DNA of 64,000 nt, taken from NCBI RefSeq assembly GCF_000023285.1, contig NC_013162.1, positions 186,001-250,000 of the forward strand, in the 5' to 3' direction. Below are positions 26,642-34,101 of this stretch, in pieces. The stretch is from Capnocytophaga ochracea DSM 7271 (GTDB taxonomy: Bacteria; Bacteroidota; Bacteroidia; Flavobacteriales; Flavobacteriaceae). A model generated the notes under the pieces. It saw only the letters and a program-made list of their open reading frames with translations. It had not been told where the DNA came from and did not search any database. Within the stretch, counting starts at the first letter, position 1. Every line of letters begins with the position of its first letter. The position numbers were made by a program, and so were the translations under genes.

Positions 26642-27499
26642 ATGAATATCGGAATTATTATCCCTGCTTATAACGAAGCTGAAAGCATTGGTGTTACCTT
26701 GCAATCTCTGCTAAATCAGACCTATCTTCCCTATCAAATTATAGTAGTAGACGACGGTTCTACCGATACCACTGCTGAGGTAGTGAACCAAATTGCTACC
26801 CAATATCCCGTAGTACAATTGGTGCAACGCAGTGAGAAGGGTGAACATCTACCAGGGGCTAAAATAGTGCAGACTTTTAACTATGGGCTTCCTTACCTAA
26901 AAGAAGACGTAGAGGTGATTTGCAAATTTGATGCCGACCTCATCTTCCCTAACAACTATCTCGAAACAATGTGCCAGCAATACAGTGAAAATCCACAGTT
27001 GGGAATGTTTGGGGGCTTTTGTTATATTGAGAGAAATGGCTCTTGGGTACTCGAGAATCTCACTAATAAAGACCACCTAAGAGGTGCTGTAAAATCTTAT
27101 CGGAAGGCGTGTTTTGAAGCGATAGGTGGACTTAAAATAGCAATGGGCTGGGACACCGCCGATGAGCTATTGGCGCGCTACCACAGTTGGACAGTACAAA
27201 CTGACGATACTCTTCACGTAAAACACCTACGCCCGACAGGTGCTGGCTATAAAAGCAATGCCCGTTACCTGCAAGGAAGCGTTTTCTACCGTCTGCGATA
27301 CGGTTTCTTCCTCACTTTACTCGCTGCCATAAAATTAGCCATAAGAAAACGCAATGGTAAACTCTTCTTAGATTATTGCAAAGGATTTTATAAAGCTAAA
27401 CAAGAAAAACAACCTTACTTACTCACTCCTGAAGAAGGTAAATGGGTAAGACAATACCGGTGGAAAGGGATTTTCAGTAAAGTAGTGAAAAAAAAGTAA
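26642..27499 (+). CDS. family 2 glycosyltransferase
   Basis: 285-residue GT-A fold enzyme. The N-terminal IGIIIPAYNEAESI and VVDDGSTDTT bind the nucleotide sugar, and KFDADLIFP supplies the metal-binding DxD. A C-terminal hydrophobic stretch (about residues 222-238) may hold it at the inner membrane. The acceptor and sugar are unknown; cell-surface polysaccharide or lipid glycosylation is likely. Its ATG follows the ABC gene stop without a gap. The coding run ends just before the large 11-bp minisatellite. Confidence 0.88.
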   Translation: MNIGIIIPAYNEAESIGVTLQSLLNQTYLPYQIIVVDDGSTDTTAEVVNQIATQYPVVQLVQRSEKGEHLPGAKIVQTFNYGLPYLKEDVEVICKFDADLIFPNNYLETMCQQYSENPQLGMFGGFCYIERNGSWVLENLTNKDHLRGAVKSYRKACFEAIGGLKIAMGWDTADELLARYHSWTVQTDDTLHVKHLRPTGAGYKSNARYLQGSVFYRLRYGFFLTLLAAIKLAIRKRNGKLFLDYCKGFYKAKQEKQPYLLTPEEGKWVRQYRWKGIFSKVVKKK

Positions 27500-27597
27500 T
27501 AATATCAAAAATGTCAATAAAGCCAATAATACTAAATCGATGATGATGCGAGGTCGTAGTACGATAGGTAACTAAACAAAGAGTAACCAAATAAAAG

Positions 27598-27622
27598 ACG
27601 GTGCGAACCGCACGGGCAGATA
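27598..27622. repeat. left flank element with GTGCGAACCGCAC palindrome
   Basis: GACGGTGCGAACCGCACGGG and following bases. Arms GTGCG and CGCAC surround a 3-nt centre. The same element (GTGCGAGCCGCACGGGCA) recurs at 28005-28028, so the minisatellite is bracketed by two direct copies. Confidence 0.7.
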
Positions 27623-28003
27623 AACAAAAGACGAACAAAAGACGAACAAAAGACGAACAAAAGACGAACAAAAGACGAACAAAAGACGAACAAAAGACGA
27701 ACAAAAGACGAACAAAAGACGAACAAAAGACGAACAAAAGACGAACAAAAGACGAACAAAAGACGAACAAAAGACGAACAAAAGACGAACAAAAGACGAA
27801 CAAAAGACGAACAAAAGACGAACAAAAGACGAACAATGAACGAACAAAAGACGAACAAAAGACGAACAAAAGACGAACAAAAGACGAACAAAAGACGAAC
27901 AAAAGACGAACAAAAGACGAACAAAAGACGAACAAAAGACGAACAATGAACGAACAAAAGACGAACAAAAGACGAACAATGAACGAACAAATGACGAACA
28001 AAT
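27622..28003. repeat. 11-bp minisatellite, about 34 units (GACGAACAAAA)
   Basis: Head-to-tail copies of an 11-bp unit, almost all identical. A few variants have AATGA in place of AAAAG, at about 27835, 27945 and 27978; the first two are exactly 110 bp (ten units) apart, which points to a higher-order duplication. Each unit holds an A4 run, so A-tracts recur every 11 bp, close to one helical turn, and the DNA should be curved. There are no spacers, which rules out CRISPR. Confidence 0.95.
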
Positions 28004-28004
28004 G

Positions 28005-28028
28005 ACGGTGCGAGCCGCACGGGCAAAT
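28005..28028. repeat. right flank element with GTGCGAGCCGCAC palindrome
   Basis: Near copy of the element at 27598-27622, in the same orientation. A weaker relative, GTGCGAGTAGGACGAGCAG, lies at 28172-28190. Confidence 0.7.
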
Positions 28029-28127
28029 GAACAATGAACGAAGAAAAGACAAAAGATGAACGAACCTAAGTAGAAGGTAAGTTAAAGCTAAGATAGACAT
28101 AAAAACAAAGTTTTTAATAGATTTCAA

Positions 28128-28156
28128 CATTGCCAAAATTTGAAACTTTGGCAATG
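28128..28156. repeat. hairpin with ACATTGCCAAA arms
   Basis: Arms ACATTGCCAAA and TTTGGCAATGT around an ATTTGAAAC-like loop. A related, imperfect copy is at about 28259-28284 (TTATCAAAGTTTGAAACTTTAGCAAA), and another at about 17772-17800. There is no adjacent gene for which it would be a terminator. Confidence 0.6.
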
Positions 28157-28396
28157 TTCATAGAAATGACGGTGCGAGTAGGACGAGCAGATGAAGAATA
28201 AACGAACACAAAATAAAAATAAGACGGAGGTAAGAAGAGAGACAATTGGGTGTTTTCAACTTTATCAAAGTTTGAAACTTTAGCAAAACTCATACTGCAA
28301 AAGTAATAGTATATAAAGGATACCCCTACCCCACTCCTAATTAAATGCTTTTCAGTTATTTTTATGCATCAAATGGTATATTTGGCAAATAATTAT

Positions 28397-28404
28397 TATC
28401 TTTG
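28397..28404 (+). promoter_or_regulatory. promoter -7 element for the epimerase-lpxK operon
   Basis: TATCTTTG, a full match to TAnnTTTG, 35 bp before the ATG at 28440. The upstream box is unclear. Confidence 0.6.
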
Positions 28405-28439
28405 CCCCGACTAAGAAACTAAAAAAACAAGGTTCAAGA

Positions 28440-28625
28440 ATGATAAAACACAAGTATGGCAGAACGCAAACCAATTTGCCCACTGAAATTATTGAACTAC
28501 TGAACAACCAAGTGAGTAAAGAATTGGTATGTTCTATTCTTGACCCCTTCGAGTTCTACGACGAAAAAGATTCGCCTATAGCTCTTAAACTTATTGATAA
28601 ACACATTCTTTTAGACGAAAAATAA
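28440..28625 (+). CDS. small conserved-looking hypothetical protein
   Basis: 61 residues with no signal peptide or membrane segment (TNLPTEIIELLNNQ... to LIDKHILLDEK). I do not recognise a family. It is likely real: it follows a good promoter, its TAA overlaps the ATG of the epimerase gene by one base (TAATG, translational coupling), and its composition is that of coding DNA. Confidence 0.6.
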   Translation: MIKHKYGRTQTNLPTEIIELLNNQVSKELVCSILDPFEFYDEKDSPIALKLIDKHILLDEK

Positions 28626-29626
28626 TGATTTTAGTAACTGGCGGAACAGGGCTGATTGGCAGCCGCTTGCTTTTTTACCTTACTCAAAACAAGGAGCATA
28701 AAGTAAGGGCTATCTATCGTAATGCCCATTCATTAGAAAAAATCGAACAACTTTTTATACAACAATCCCCCAATGGAGCGGAACAATTCCGCTCTATTGA
28801 ATGGGTAGAAGCCGATATAAGTAACATTCCCGCACTCGAACAAGCGTTTGCGAATATTTCTTTTGTTTTTCACTGTGCAGGCTTTATCTCTTACCAACCT
28901 AAAGATTTTGCTCAGCTCATCAAAGTGAATGTGGAAGGAACGGCTAATATCGTAAACTTGTGTATTGACTTTAAGGTAAAAAAACTCTGTTATGTGAGCT
29001 CTGTAGCTACCCTTTCGGCTTTGCCTCACACACCTATTGATGAGAAAAACGACTGGAATAGTGAGGACAATAACACTGATTACGCTATCAGTAAGAACGG
29101 TGGCGAAATGGAGGTATGGCGTGGCTCGCAAGAAGGATTGCCAGTGGTTATTGTAAATCCTTCAGTGGTGTTGGGTGCTGATTTCTCTGAACAAGGCTCT
29201 GGCTTGTGGTTTAAAAAAGTAGCTGATGGACAGAAATATTACCCCACAGGGGGTACAGGTTTTGTCGCGGTAGACGATGTCGTACGTGCAATGATTGCCT
29301 TACAATTCTCCGAAGTTACGGGAGAACGCTTTGTGCTGAATACGGCTAACCTTACTTATCAATCACTTTTTGAGAAGATAGCCAAAGGATTAGGAGTGAA
29401 AGCTCCTACTAAAAAGATTTCTCATAAAGTATTGCGTCGTTTGGCACGTTTAGACGGCTTTTTGAGTTTCTTGGGTATCAAAAAACGAACCCTCACTCTC
29501 CAAACAGCCGATGCTCTCGGCTTAATAAGAACTTATAATGGCAATAAAATAAAAGAGTTTATCGATTTTCAGTACAGTGATATCGATGAAGTAATCCAAG
29601 AGATTTGTGCAAAATATCCACTATGA
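28625..29626 (+). CDS. NAD-dependent epimerase/dehydratase (extended SDR)
   Basis: 333-residue extended short-chain dehydrogenase. The N-terminal ILVTGGTGLIGS is the TGxxGxxG NAD(P)-binding loop, and the active-site YAISK (YxxxK) with the upstream SSVATL serine is intact. Relatives include 3-beta-HSD-like and sugar-nucleotide epimerases; the substrate is unknown. Its start overlaps the small upstream gene by one base, and its stop overlaps the lpxK start (ATGA), so the three are one translationally coupled operon. Confidence 0.88.
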   Translation: MILVTGGTGLIGSRLLFYLTQNKEHKVRAIYRNAHSLEKIEQLFIQQSPNGAEQFRSIEWVEADISNIPALEQAFANISFVFHCAGFISYQPKDFAQLIKVNVEGTANIVNLCIDFKVKKLCYVSSVATLSALPHTPIDEKNDWNSEDNNTDYAISKNGGEMEVWRGSQEGLPVVIVNPSVVLGADFSEQGSGLWFKKVADGQKYYPTGGTGFVAVDDVVRAMIALQFSEVTGERFVLNTANLTYQSLFEKIAKGLGVKAPTKKISHKVLRRLARLDGFLSFLGIKKRTLTLQTADALGLIRTYNGNKIKEFIDFQYSDIDEVIQEICAKYPL

Positions 29627-30633
29627 GAAAATGGGTTAAATATCTTTTTAAAATACTTCTTTCCCCTTGGGCGTGTTTGTATGGTGCAATAGTTCGTCTG
29701 CGCCATTGGAGCTACAACGTGGGTATCTTTAAAGAACATACTTTTGCTGTACCTACTATTTGCGTGGGCAATGTAGCAGTAGGAGGGACAGGTAAGAGCC
29801 CAATGGTGGAATACCTCATCAGGCGATGGCATAAACAGCGTAGAGTGGGCGTGCTCAGTCGTGGTTATAAACGCAAGACAAGGGGCTTTATATTAGCTAC
29901 CGAGACTTCTACGGTATTGGATTTAGGTGATGAACCTTTCCAATTTTGGTGGAAATTTAAGGATATTATCTTAGCTGTTTGTGCCAACCGAGTAGAAGGT
30001 GTAGAACGAATGCTCGCCTTGCCTATGCCTCCTGAACTCATTATATTAGACGACGCTTTCCAACATCGCCCCGTAAAAGCAAAAATCAACATAGTGCTCA
30101 CCGCTTACGGACATCTGTTTACTGACGACTGGCTACTGCCAATGGGGCGACTCCGCGATGTAGTAAGCCGAGTGCAACAAGCCGATATAGTGGTTGTAAC
30201 TAAATGTCCTCCCTCATTGTCAGAAAAAGAACGTACTCAGCTTATAGCGCGTTTACAGAAGCATTGCCTTTGTCCTATAGTCTTTACAACCATTGCCTAC
30301 GATAAGCAAGTATTTTCAGAGACGGAAAACATATCTTTGACGACTTTCATTCAAGAACCTTTTACTTTGGTAACAGGCATTGCCAATCCGAATCCGCTAC
30401 TCACATTCTTGAAAGAACAAGGAGCAGATTTTCAGCATTTAGCTTTTGCCGACCATCATCATTTTACCGAGAGAGAAATACAGCAATTGCAAGGTAAGCG
30501 AATCCTAACCACTGAGAAAGACTACGTGCGCCTGCAACCTCATTTGCAAGACTTGTACTACCTGCCTATCGCAATGCAATTCCTCACCCCCACTGATGAA
30601 CATACATTTGGCACGGTTTTTGAAAATCTATAA
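29623..30633 (+). CDS. lpxK: tetraacyldisaccharide 4'-kinase
   Basis: 336-residue lipid A kinase that phosphorylates the 4' position of the disaccharide precursor at the inner membrane. The N-terminal membrane helix (about residues 7-25) precedes a P-loop GNVAVGGTGKSP, followed by GVLSRGY and the acidic LDDAFQHR motif, all diagnostic. The ATG at 29623 overlaps the upstream stop (ATGA) and gives the usual N-terminus; an upstream alternative six codons earlier is less likely. Confidence 0.94.
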   Translation: MRKWVKYLFKILLSPWACLYGAIVRLRHWSYNVGIFKEHTFAVPTICVGNVAVGGTGKSPMVEYLIRRWHKQRRVGVLSRGYKRKTRGFILATETSTVLDLGDEPFQFWWKFKDIILAVCANRVEGVERMLALPMPPELIILDDAFQHRPVKAKINIVLTAYGHLFTDDWLLPMGRLRDVVSRVQQADIVVVTKCPPSLSEKERTQLIARLQKHCLCPIVFTTIAYDKQVFSETENISLTTFIQEPFTLVTGIANPNPLLTFLKEQGADFQHLAFADHHHFTEREIQQLQGKRILTTEKDYVRLQPHLQDLYYLPIAMQFLTPTDEHTFGTVFENL

Positions 30634-30663
30634 ACACGAAAAAATTACAAACTTTTATCAACT

Positions 30664-31215
30664 ATGACAAAAAAACTCATCGCTATTGTAGCTTTTGTTT
30701 TGGTAGCTACTGCTACTCTTGAAGCTCAGGAAATTAAATGGATGACTTTTGACCAAGCTATTGCTGCTCAAAAGAAAAAACCTAAAAAAATATTTATTGA
30801 CGTATACACTAATTGGTGTGGACCTTGCAAGATGTTAGCGAACAACACTTTTAAGAACAAAGACTTAGTAAAGTATGTGAATGATAATTACTACGCTGTA
30901 AAGTTCAATGGTGAAGGTAACGAAGTAGCAAACTACAAAGGACAAAAGTTTGAGAACAAAGGCTATGACCCCGCATTGGCTGAACGCCGTAACGCCACAC
31001 ACCCACTTACTGGCTATATGCAAGTACAGGCTTACCCAACAATGGTGTTCTTAGACGAGAATAACGATTTGATAACAGGTATCACCGGGTATATGTCGCC
31101 TACTCAATTAGAACTCTACTTGAAGATGTTTAACAACAATGATTACAAAAAAATCACTACTCAACAAGAGTTTCAAGTATATCAATCGAAGTTCAAACCT
31201 ACATTTAAAAACTAA
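30664..31215 (+). CDS. secreted thioredoxin-family protein
   Basis: 183 residues with a Sec signal peptide (about 1-21, ending EAQ) and a thioredoxin fold with the redox site WCGPC (about 51-55). The segment after it (KDLVKYVNDNYYAVKFNGEG) and the cis-Pro strand (AYPTMVFLD) fit periplasmic DUF255/thioredoxin_7-type proteins. It probably reduces or exchanges disulfides of exported proteins. It lies 30 bp after lpxK and is followed by a strong terminator. Confidence 0.88.
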   Translation: MTKKLIAIVAFVLVATATLEAQEIKWMTFDQAIAAQKKKPKKIFIDVYTNWCGPCKMLANNTFKNKDLVKYVNDNYYAVKFNGEGNEVANYKGQKFENKGYDPALAERRNATHPLTGYMQVQAYPTMVFLDENNDLITGITGYMSPTQLELYLKMFNNNDYKKITTQQEFQVYQSKFKPTFKN

Positions 31216-31244
31216 TAAATACACTTTTTCATAAACACACGTCA

Positions 31245-31280
31245 AAAACTCTTGGCAGAATGTCAAGAGTTTTTTATTTT
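31245..31280 (+). terminator. terminator after the thioredoxin gene
   Basis: Arms AAAACTCTTG (31245-31254) and CAAGAGTTTT (31264-31273) followed by a long T-rich run. It ends the 28440-31215 operon. Confidence 0.88.
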
Positions 31281-31285
31281 TTTAC

Positions 31286-31293
31286 TACCTTTG
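31286..31293 (+). promoter_or_regulatory. promoter -7 element for the NtrC-like regulator
   Basis: TACCTTTG, a full match to TAnnTTTG, about 50 bp upstream of the ATG at 31343. A degenerate spacer containing TTAGCAGATTATCC lies between. Confidence 0.6.
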
Positions 31294-31342
31294 CGGAGTA
31301 ATTAGCAGATTATCCAAATTGGCAAATGGAAAGATTGAATTT

Positions 31343-32506
31343 ATGGCAAAAATACTCATCATAGAAGACGAATCGGCAATTCGCCGTGTACTTACCAAAA
31401 TATTGGTAGAAGAAAGCAAAGAGTACGAAGTAGAAGAAGCAGCTGATGGTGTAGAAGGCGTTGAGAAACTCAAAAAAGAGGACTACGACTTAGTGCTATG
31501 CGACATCAAAATGCCTAAGATGGACGGTATGGAAGTACTTGCTGAGGTCAAGAAACTCAAACCCGAAATACCCTTTGTGATGATATCAGGTCACGGCGAC
31601 CTCGAGACAGCAGTAAACGCAATGCGCTTAGGGGCTTACGACTATATCTCAAAACCACCTGATTTAAACCGCTTGCTTAACACCGTGCGCAATGCACTTG
31701 ACAAGAAGAAATTAGTAGTAGAGAATAAACACCTCAAAAAGAAGGTGAGCAAGAGCTATGAGATGATAGGAGAAAGTGCCCCTTTGCAACAAATCCGTCA
31801 GATGATAGAAAAAGTAGCGCCTACCGAAGCGCGTGTGCTCATCACGGGCTCTAATGGTACAGGTAAAGAGTTGGTAGCTCACGCCATTCATTACCAAAGC
31901 GAGCGCAGTGAAGCTCCGATGGTAGAGGTGAACTGTGCCGCTATTCCTTCCGAACTGATAGAAAGTGAACTCTTTGGGCATATCAAAGGGGCGTTTACTT
32001 CGGCGGTAAAAGACCGTGCAGGTAAGTTTGAGGCTGCTAACAATGGTACTATTTTCTTGGATGAAATAGGCGATATGAGTCTCTCTGCCCAAGCCAAAGT
32101 GTTGCGTGCGTTGCAGGAGAACAAGATTACCCGCGTGGGAAGTGATAAGGACATCAATGTAGATGTACGTGTAATAGCGGCGACCAATAAAGATTTAAAA
32201 AAAGAAATAGCCGAAGGTCGTTTCCGTGAGGATTTGTACCACCGTTTAGCAGTAATTCTCATCAGAGTACCGTCACTTAACGAACGCAGAGACGATATCC
32301 CGCTACTTATTGATTATTTTTCAGCAAAAATAGCCGAGGAACAAGGTATTAGTCCGAAGAAATTTAGCAAAAAAGCAATAGAGCTTCTTCAAAAACAAGA
32401 TTGGACGGGTAATATTCGCGAACTGCGTAATGTAGTAGAGCGACTCATTATCTTAGGAGGCAAAGAAATCTCCGAAGACGATGTAAAAGCGTTTGCAGGA
32501 AAATAG
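31343..32506 (+). CDS. NtrC-type sigma-54 response regulator lacking a DNA-binding domain
   Basis: 387 residues from the ATG at 31343, preceded by GGAAAG; a TTG 24 bp upstream is the only earlier option. The receiver domain (1-120) has the acidic pocket and phospho-acceptor Asp54 (VLCDIKMP). The AAA+ domain (about 142-380) has Walker A GSNGTGKE, the sigma-54 contact loop as GAFTSA rather than GAFTGA, and Walker B IFLDEIGD. The protein ends right after the R-finger and sensor II region (GNIRELRNVVERL) and DDVKAFAGK. The C-terminal Fis-type helix-turn-helix of NtrC is absent. It must act from solution or through a partner. No histidine kinase gene is nearby. Confidence 0.9.
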   Translation: MAKILIIEDESAIRRVLTKILVEESKEYEVEEAADGVEGVEKLKKEDYDLVLCDIKMPKMDGMEVLAEVKKLKPEIPFVMISGHGDLETAVNAMRLGAYDYISKPPDLNRLLNTVRNALDKKKLVVENKHLKKKVSKSYEMIGESAPLQQIRQMIEKVAPTEARVLITGSNGTGKELVAHAIHYQSERSEAPMVEVNCAAIPSELIESELFGHIKGAFTSAVKDRAGKFEAANNGTIFLDEIGDMSLSAQAKVLRALQENKITRVGSDKDINVDVRVIAATNKDLKKEIAEGRFREDLYHRLAVILIRVPSLNERRDDIPLLIDYFSAKIAEEQGISPKKFSKKAIELLQKQDWTGNIRELRNVVERLIILGGKEISEDDVKAFAGK

Positions 32507-32518
32507 TGCGAACTGCAC
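32506..32518. repeat. isolated GTGCGAACTGCAC element
   Basis: A variant of the small palindrome family that flanks the minisatellite at 27598 and 28005. It begins at the last base of the regulator stop codon and continues TGGCAC. One arm base differs, so it is only partly palindromic. Confidence 0.5.
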
Positions 32519-32612
32519 TGGCACTTTAAATTAGGAAATAAGTAAGCGTTACAAAATCTTACTGATTAACTATGAACAAAATATAATTTCTCTCTATACT
32601 ATTCAGAAATAA

Positions 32613-32651
32613 AAAATGACGGCAAGGAGTTCTCTCTACCGTCATTTTCTT
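32613..32651. terminator. bidirectional terminator between the regulator and queA
   Basis: Arms AAAATGACGG (32613-32622) and CCGTCATTTT (32639-32648), with A residues before and T residues after. It can therefore end both the plus-strand regulator transcript and the convergent minus-strand queA transcript. Confidence 0.85.
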
Positions 32652-32666
32652 TATATATAACTCTTC

Positions 32667-33716
32667 TTATAGAATAAGCATCGCATCACCGTAAGAATAG
32701 AATTTATATTTCTGCTCTACGGCTTCTTTATAAGCACGCATAATGAGGTCGTGCCCCGCAAAAGCCGAGACCATCATTAACAAGGTGGATTTAGGAGTGT
32801 GAAAGTTGGTAATCATTGCATTGGCTATACTAAAATCGTATGGAGGAAAAATAAACTTATTTGTCCAACCGTCAAATGGATTTAGAAAACCATCAGATGA
32901 AACTGAGCTTTCCAACACGCGCATTACGGTAGTTCCTACCGCACATACACGTTTTTTATTCACCTTAGCTGCATTAATGATTTTTGTTTGACTTTCAGGA
33001 ATATGTATCTCTTCACTATCCATTTTGTGCTTAGAAAGGTCTTCTACCTCTACAGGATTGAAAGTTCCTAATCCCACGTGCAAAGTTACTTCGGAAAAGG
33101 TAATACCTTTTATTTCCAAACGCTTCATCAAGTGTTTGGAAAAGTGCAACCCCGCAGTAGGTGCAGCAACAGCGCCTTCGTATTTAGCATAGATAGTTTG
33201 GTAGCGTTCTTCATCTTCAGGTTCTACCGGACGAGAGATGTATTTAGGCAGAGGTGTTTGCCCTAATTCTGTAAGATGTTGGCGAAACTCTTCATAAGTA
33301 CCATCGTATAGAAAACGAAGAGTGCGACCACGAGAGGTCGTATTGTCTATTACCTCGGCTACCAATTCGGCATTTTTGCCAAAATAGAGTTTATTGCCTA
33401 TCCGTATCTTTCGAGCAGGGTCTACAAGTACGTCCCACAAACGTTGTTCAGCACTGAGTTCACGCAACAAAAATACTTCTATCTTTGCCTTTGTTTTTTC
33501 TTTATTCCCATACAAGCGAGCAGGAAATACTTTAGTATTGTTCAGTACAAACACATCTCCATCGTCAAAATAGTCGATTACATCTTTAAATAGTCGGTGT
33601 TCGATTTCTCCTGTTTTACGATGTATTACCATTAAGCGTGCTTCGTCGCGGTTCTCACTGGGATACTCAGCTAATAGCTCTTTAGGAAGTTCAAAATTAA
33701 AGTTTGAAAGTTTCAT
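32667..33716 (-). CDS. queA: S-adenosylmethionine:tRNA ribosyltransferase-isomerase
   Basis: 349-residue enzyme of queuosine synthesis that transfers and rearranges the ribose of SAM onto 7-aminomethyl-7-deazaguanine in tRNA to give epoxyqueuosine. The family is shown by the N-terminal [26 protein letters not shown], the central [13 protein letters not shown], and the C-terminal [22 protein letters not shown]. Length is normal. It converges on the upstream regulator across a shared terminator and stands alone on its strand. Confidence 0.95.
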   Translation of the reverse strand: MKLSNFNFELPKELLAEYPSENRDEARLMVIHRKTGEIEHRLFKDVIDYFDDGDVFVLNNTKVFPARLYGNKEKTKAKIEVFLLRELSAEQRLWDVLVDPARKIRIGNKLYFGKNAELVAEVIDNTTSRGRTLRFLYDGTYEEFRQHLTELGQTPLPKYISRPVEPEDEERYQTIYAKYEGAVAAPTAGLHFSKHLMKRLEIKGITFSEVTLHVGLGTFNPVEVEDLSKHKMDSEEIHIPESQTKIINAAKVNKKRVCAVGTTVMRVLESSVSSDGFLNPFDGWTNKFIFPPYDFSIANAMITNFHTPKSTLLMMVSAFAGHDLIMRAYKEAVEQKYKFYSYGDAMLIL

Positions 33717-33922
33717 ATATTTTCTATATAATAATCATCAGTTTATAAATGGTATCCTAACCTTTATGCTGAATTTAGAACAATCCATATTGTTCTCCAC
33801 CATAAATATCCGTAGATATACATTCAAAGAAATAGACGCTAAAGAAGGGTAAAATAGAGATATAATAACAAAGGAAGATATACCTTATTCATTTCAAATA
33901 GCTATTGTATAAAAAGAAAAAG

Positions 33923-33995
33923 TCGGGATGACTGGACTCGAACCAGCGACCACACGCACCCCATACGTGTACGCTACCAACTGCGCCACATCCCG
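33923..33995 (-). tRNA. tRNA-Pro (GGG)
   Basis: 73 nt without an encoded CCA. On the minus strand the acceptor arm starts CGGGATG and closes CATCCCG, with discriminator A. The T arm is CTGG-TTCGAGT-CCAG, and the anticodon arm CACGT-ATGGGGT-GCGTG gives anticodon GGG with U33 and G37. The initial C is typical of proline tRNAs. Confidence 0.92.
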
Positions 33996-34013
33996 ATTTT
34001 TAATTTCAGAGCG

Positions 34014-34045
34014 CAAAACTACTACCTTTTACAGAAACTACCAAA
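34014..34045 (-). promoter_or_regulatory. promoter of tRNA-Pro
   Basis: On the minus strand: TTTG (34045-34042), 20-bp spacer, then TAGTTTTG (34021-34014). It ends 18 bp before the tRNA 5' end, a good fit to the Bacteroidota consensus. Confidence 0.65.
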
Positions 34046-34101
34046 TAAATAGATTAAAATATTTTACAACAAGGGCTATTTATTTGATATACTGAAAAGT
34101 C

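Larger units (their letters stand above)
27500..28396. other. gene-free region with minisatellite and palindromes
   Basis: About 900 bp with no credible gene. Open frames on both strands here are produced by the 11-bp array and have purely repetitive translations. It contains small palindromes (27553, 27601, 28008), the array (27622-28003), a hairpin (28128-28156) and a segment (28225-28300) resembling 17750-17815. Confidence 0.7.

Noticed and set aside
27622..28003. CRISPR array
   Set aside because: Units are 11 bp and contiguous with no unique spacers, and no cas genes are present. The same applies to 17631-17685 and 38211-38361.
27532..28154. Several overlapping open frames on both strands with repetitive translations (SSFVRLLFVFC-like, or TKDEQKTNKR-like)
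   Set aside because: They arise because an 11-bp repeat without stop codons stays open in all three phases. There is no start context or family similarity, and the translation depends only on repeat number.
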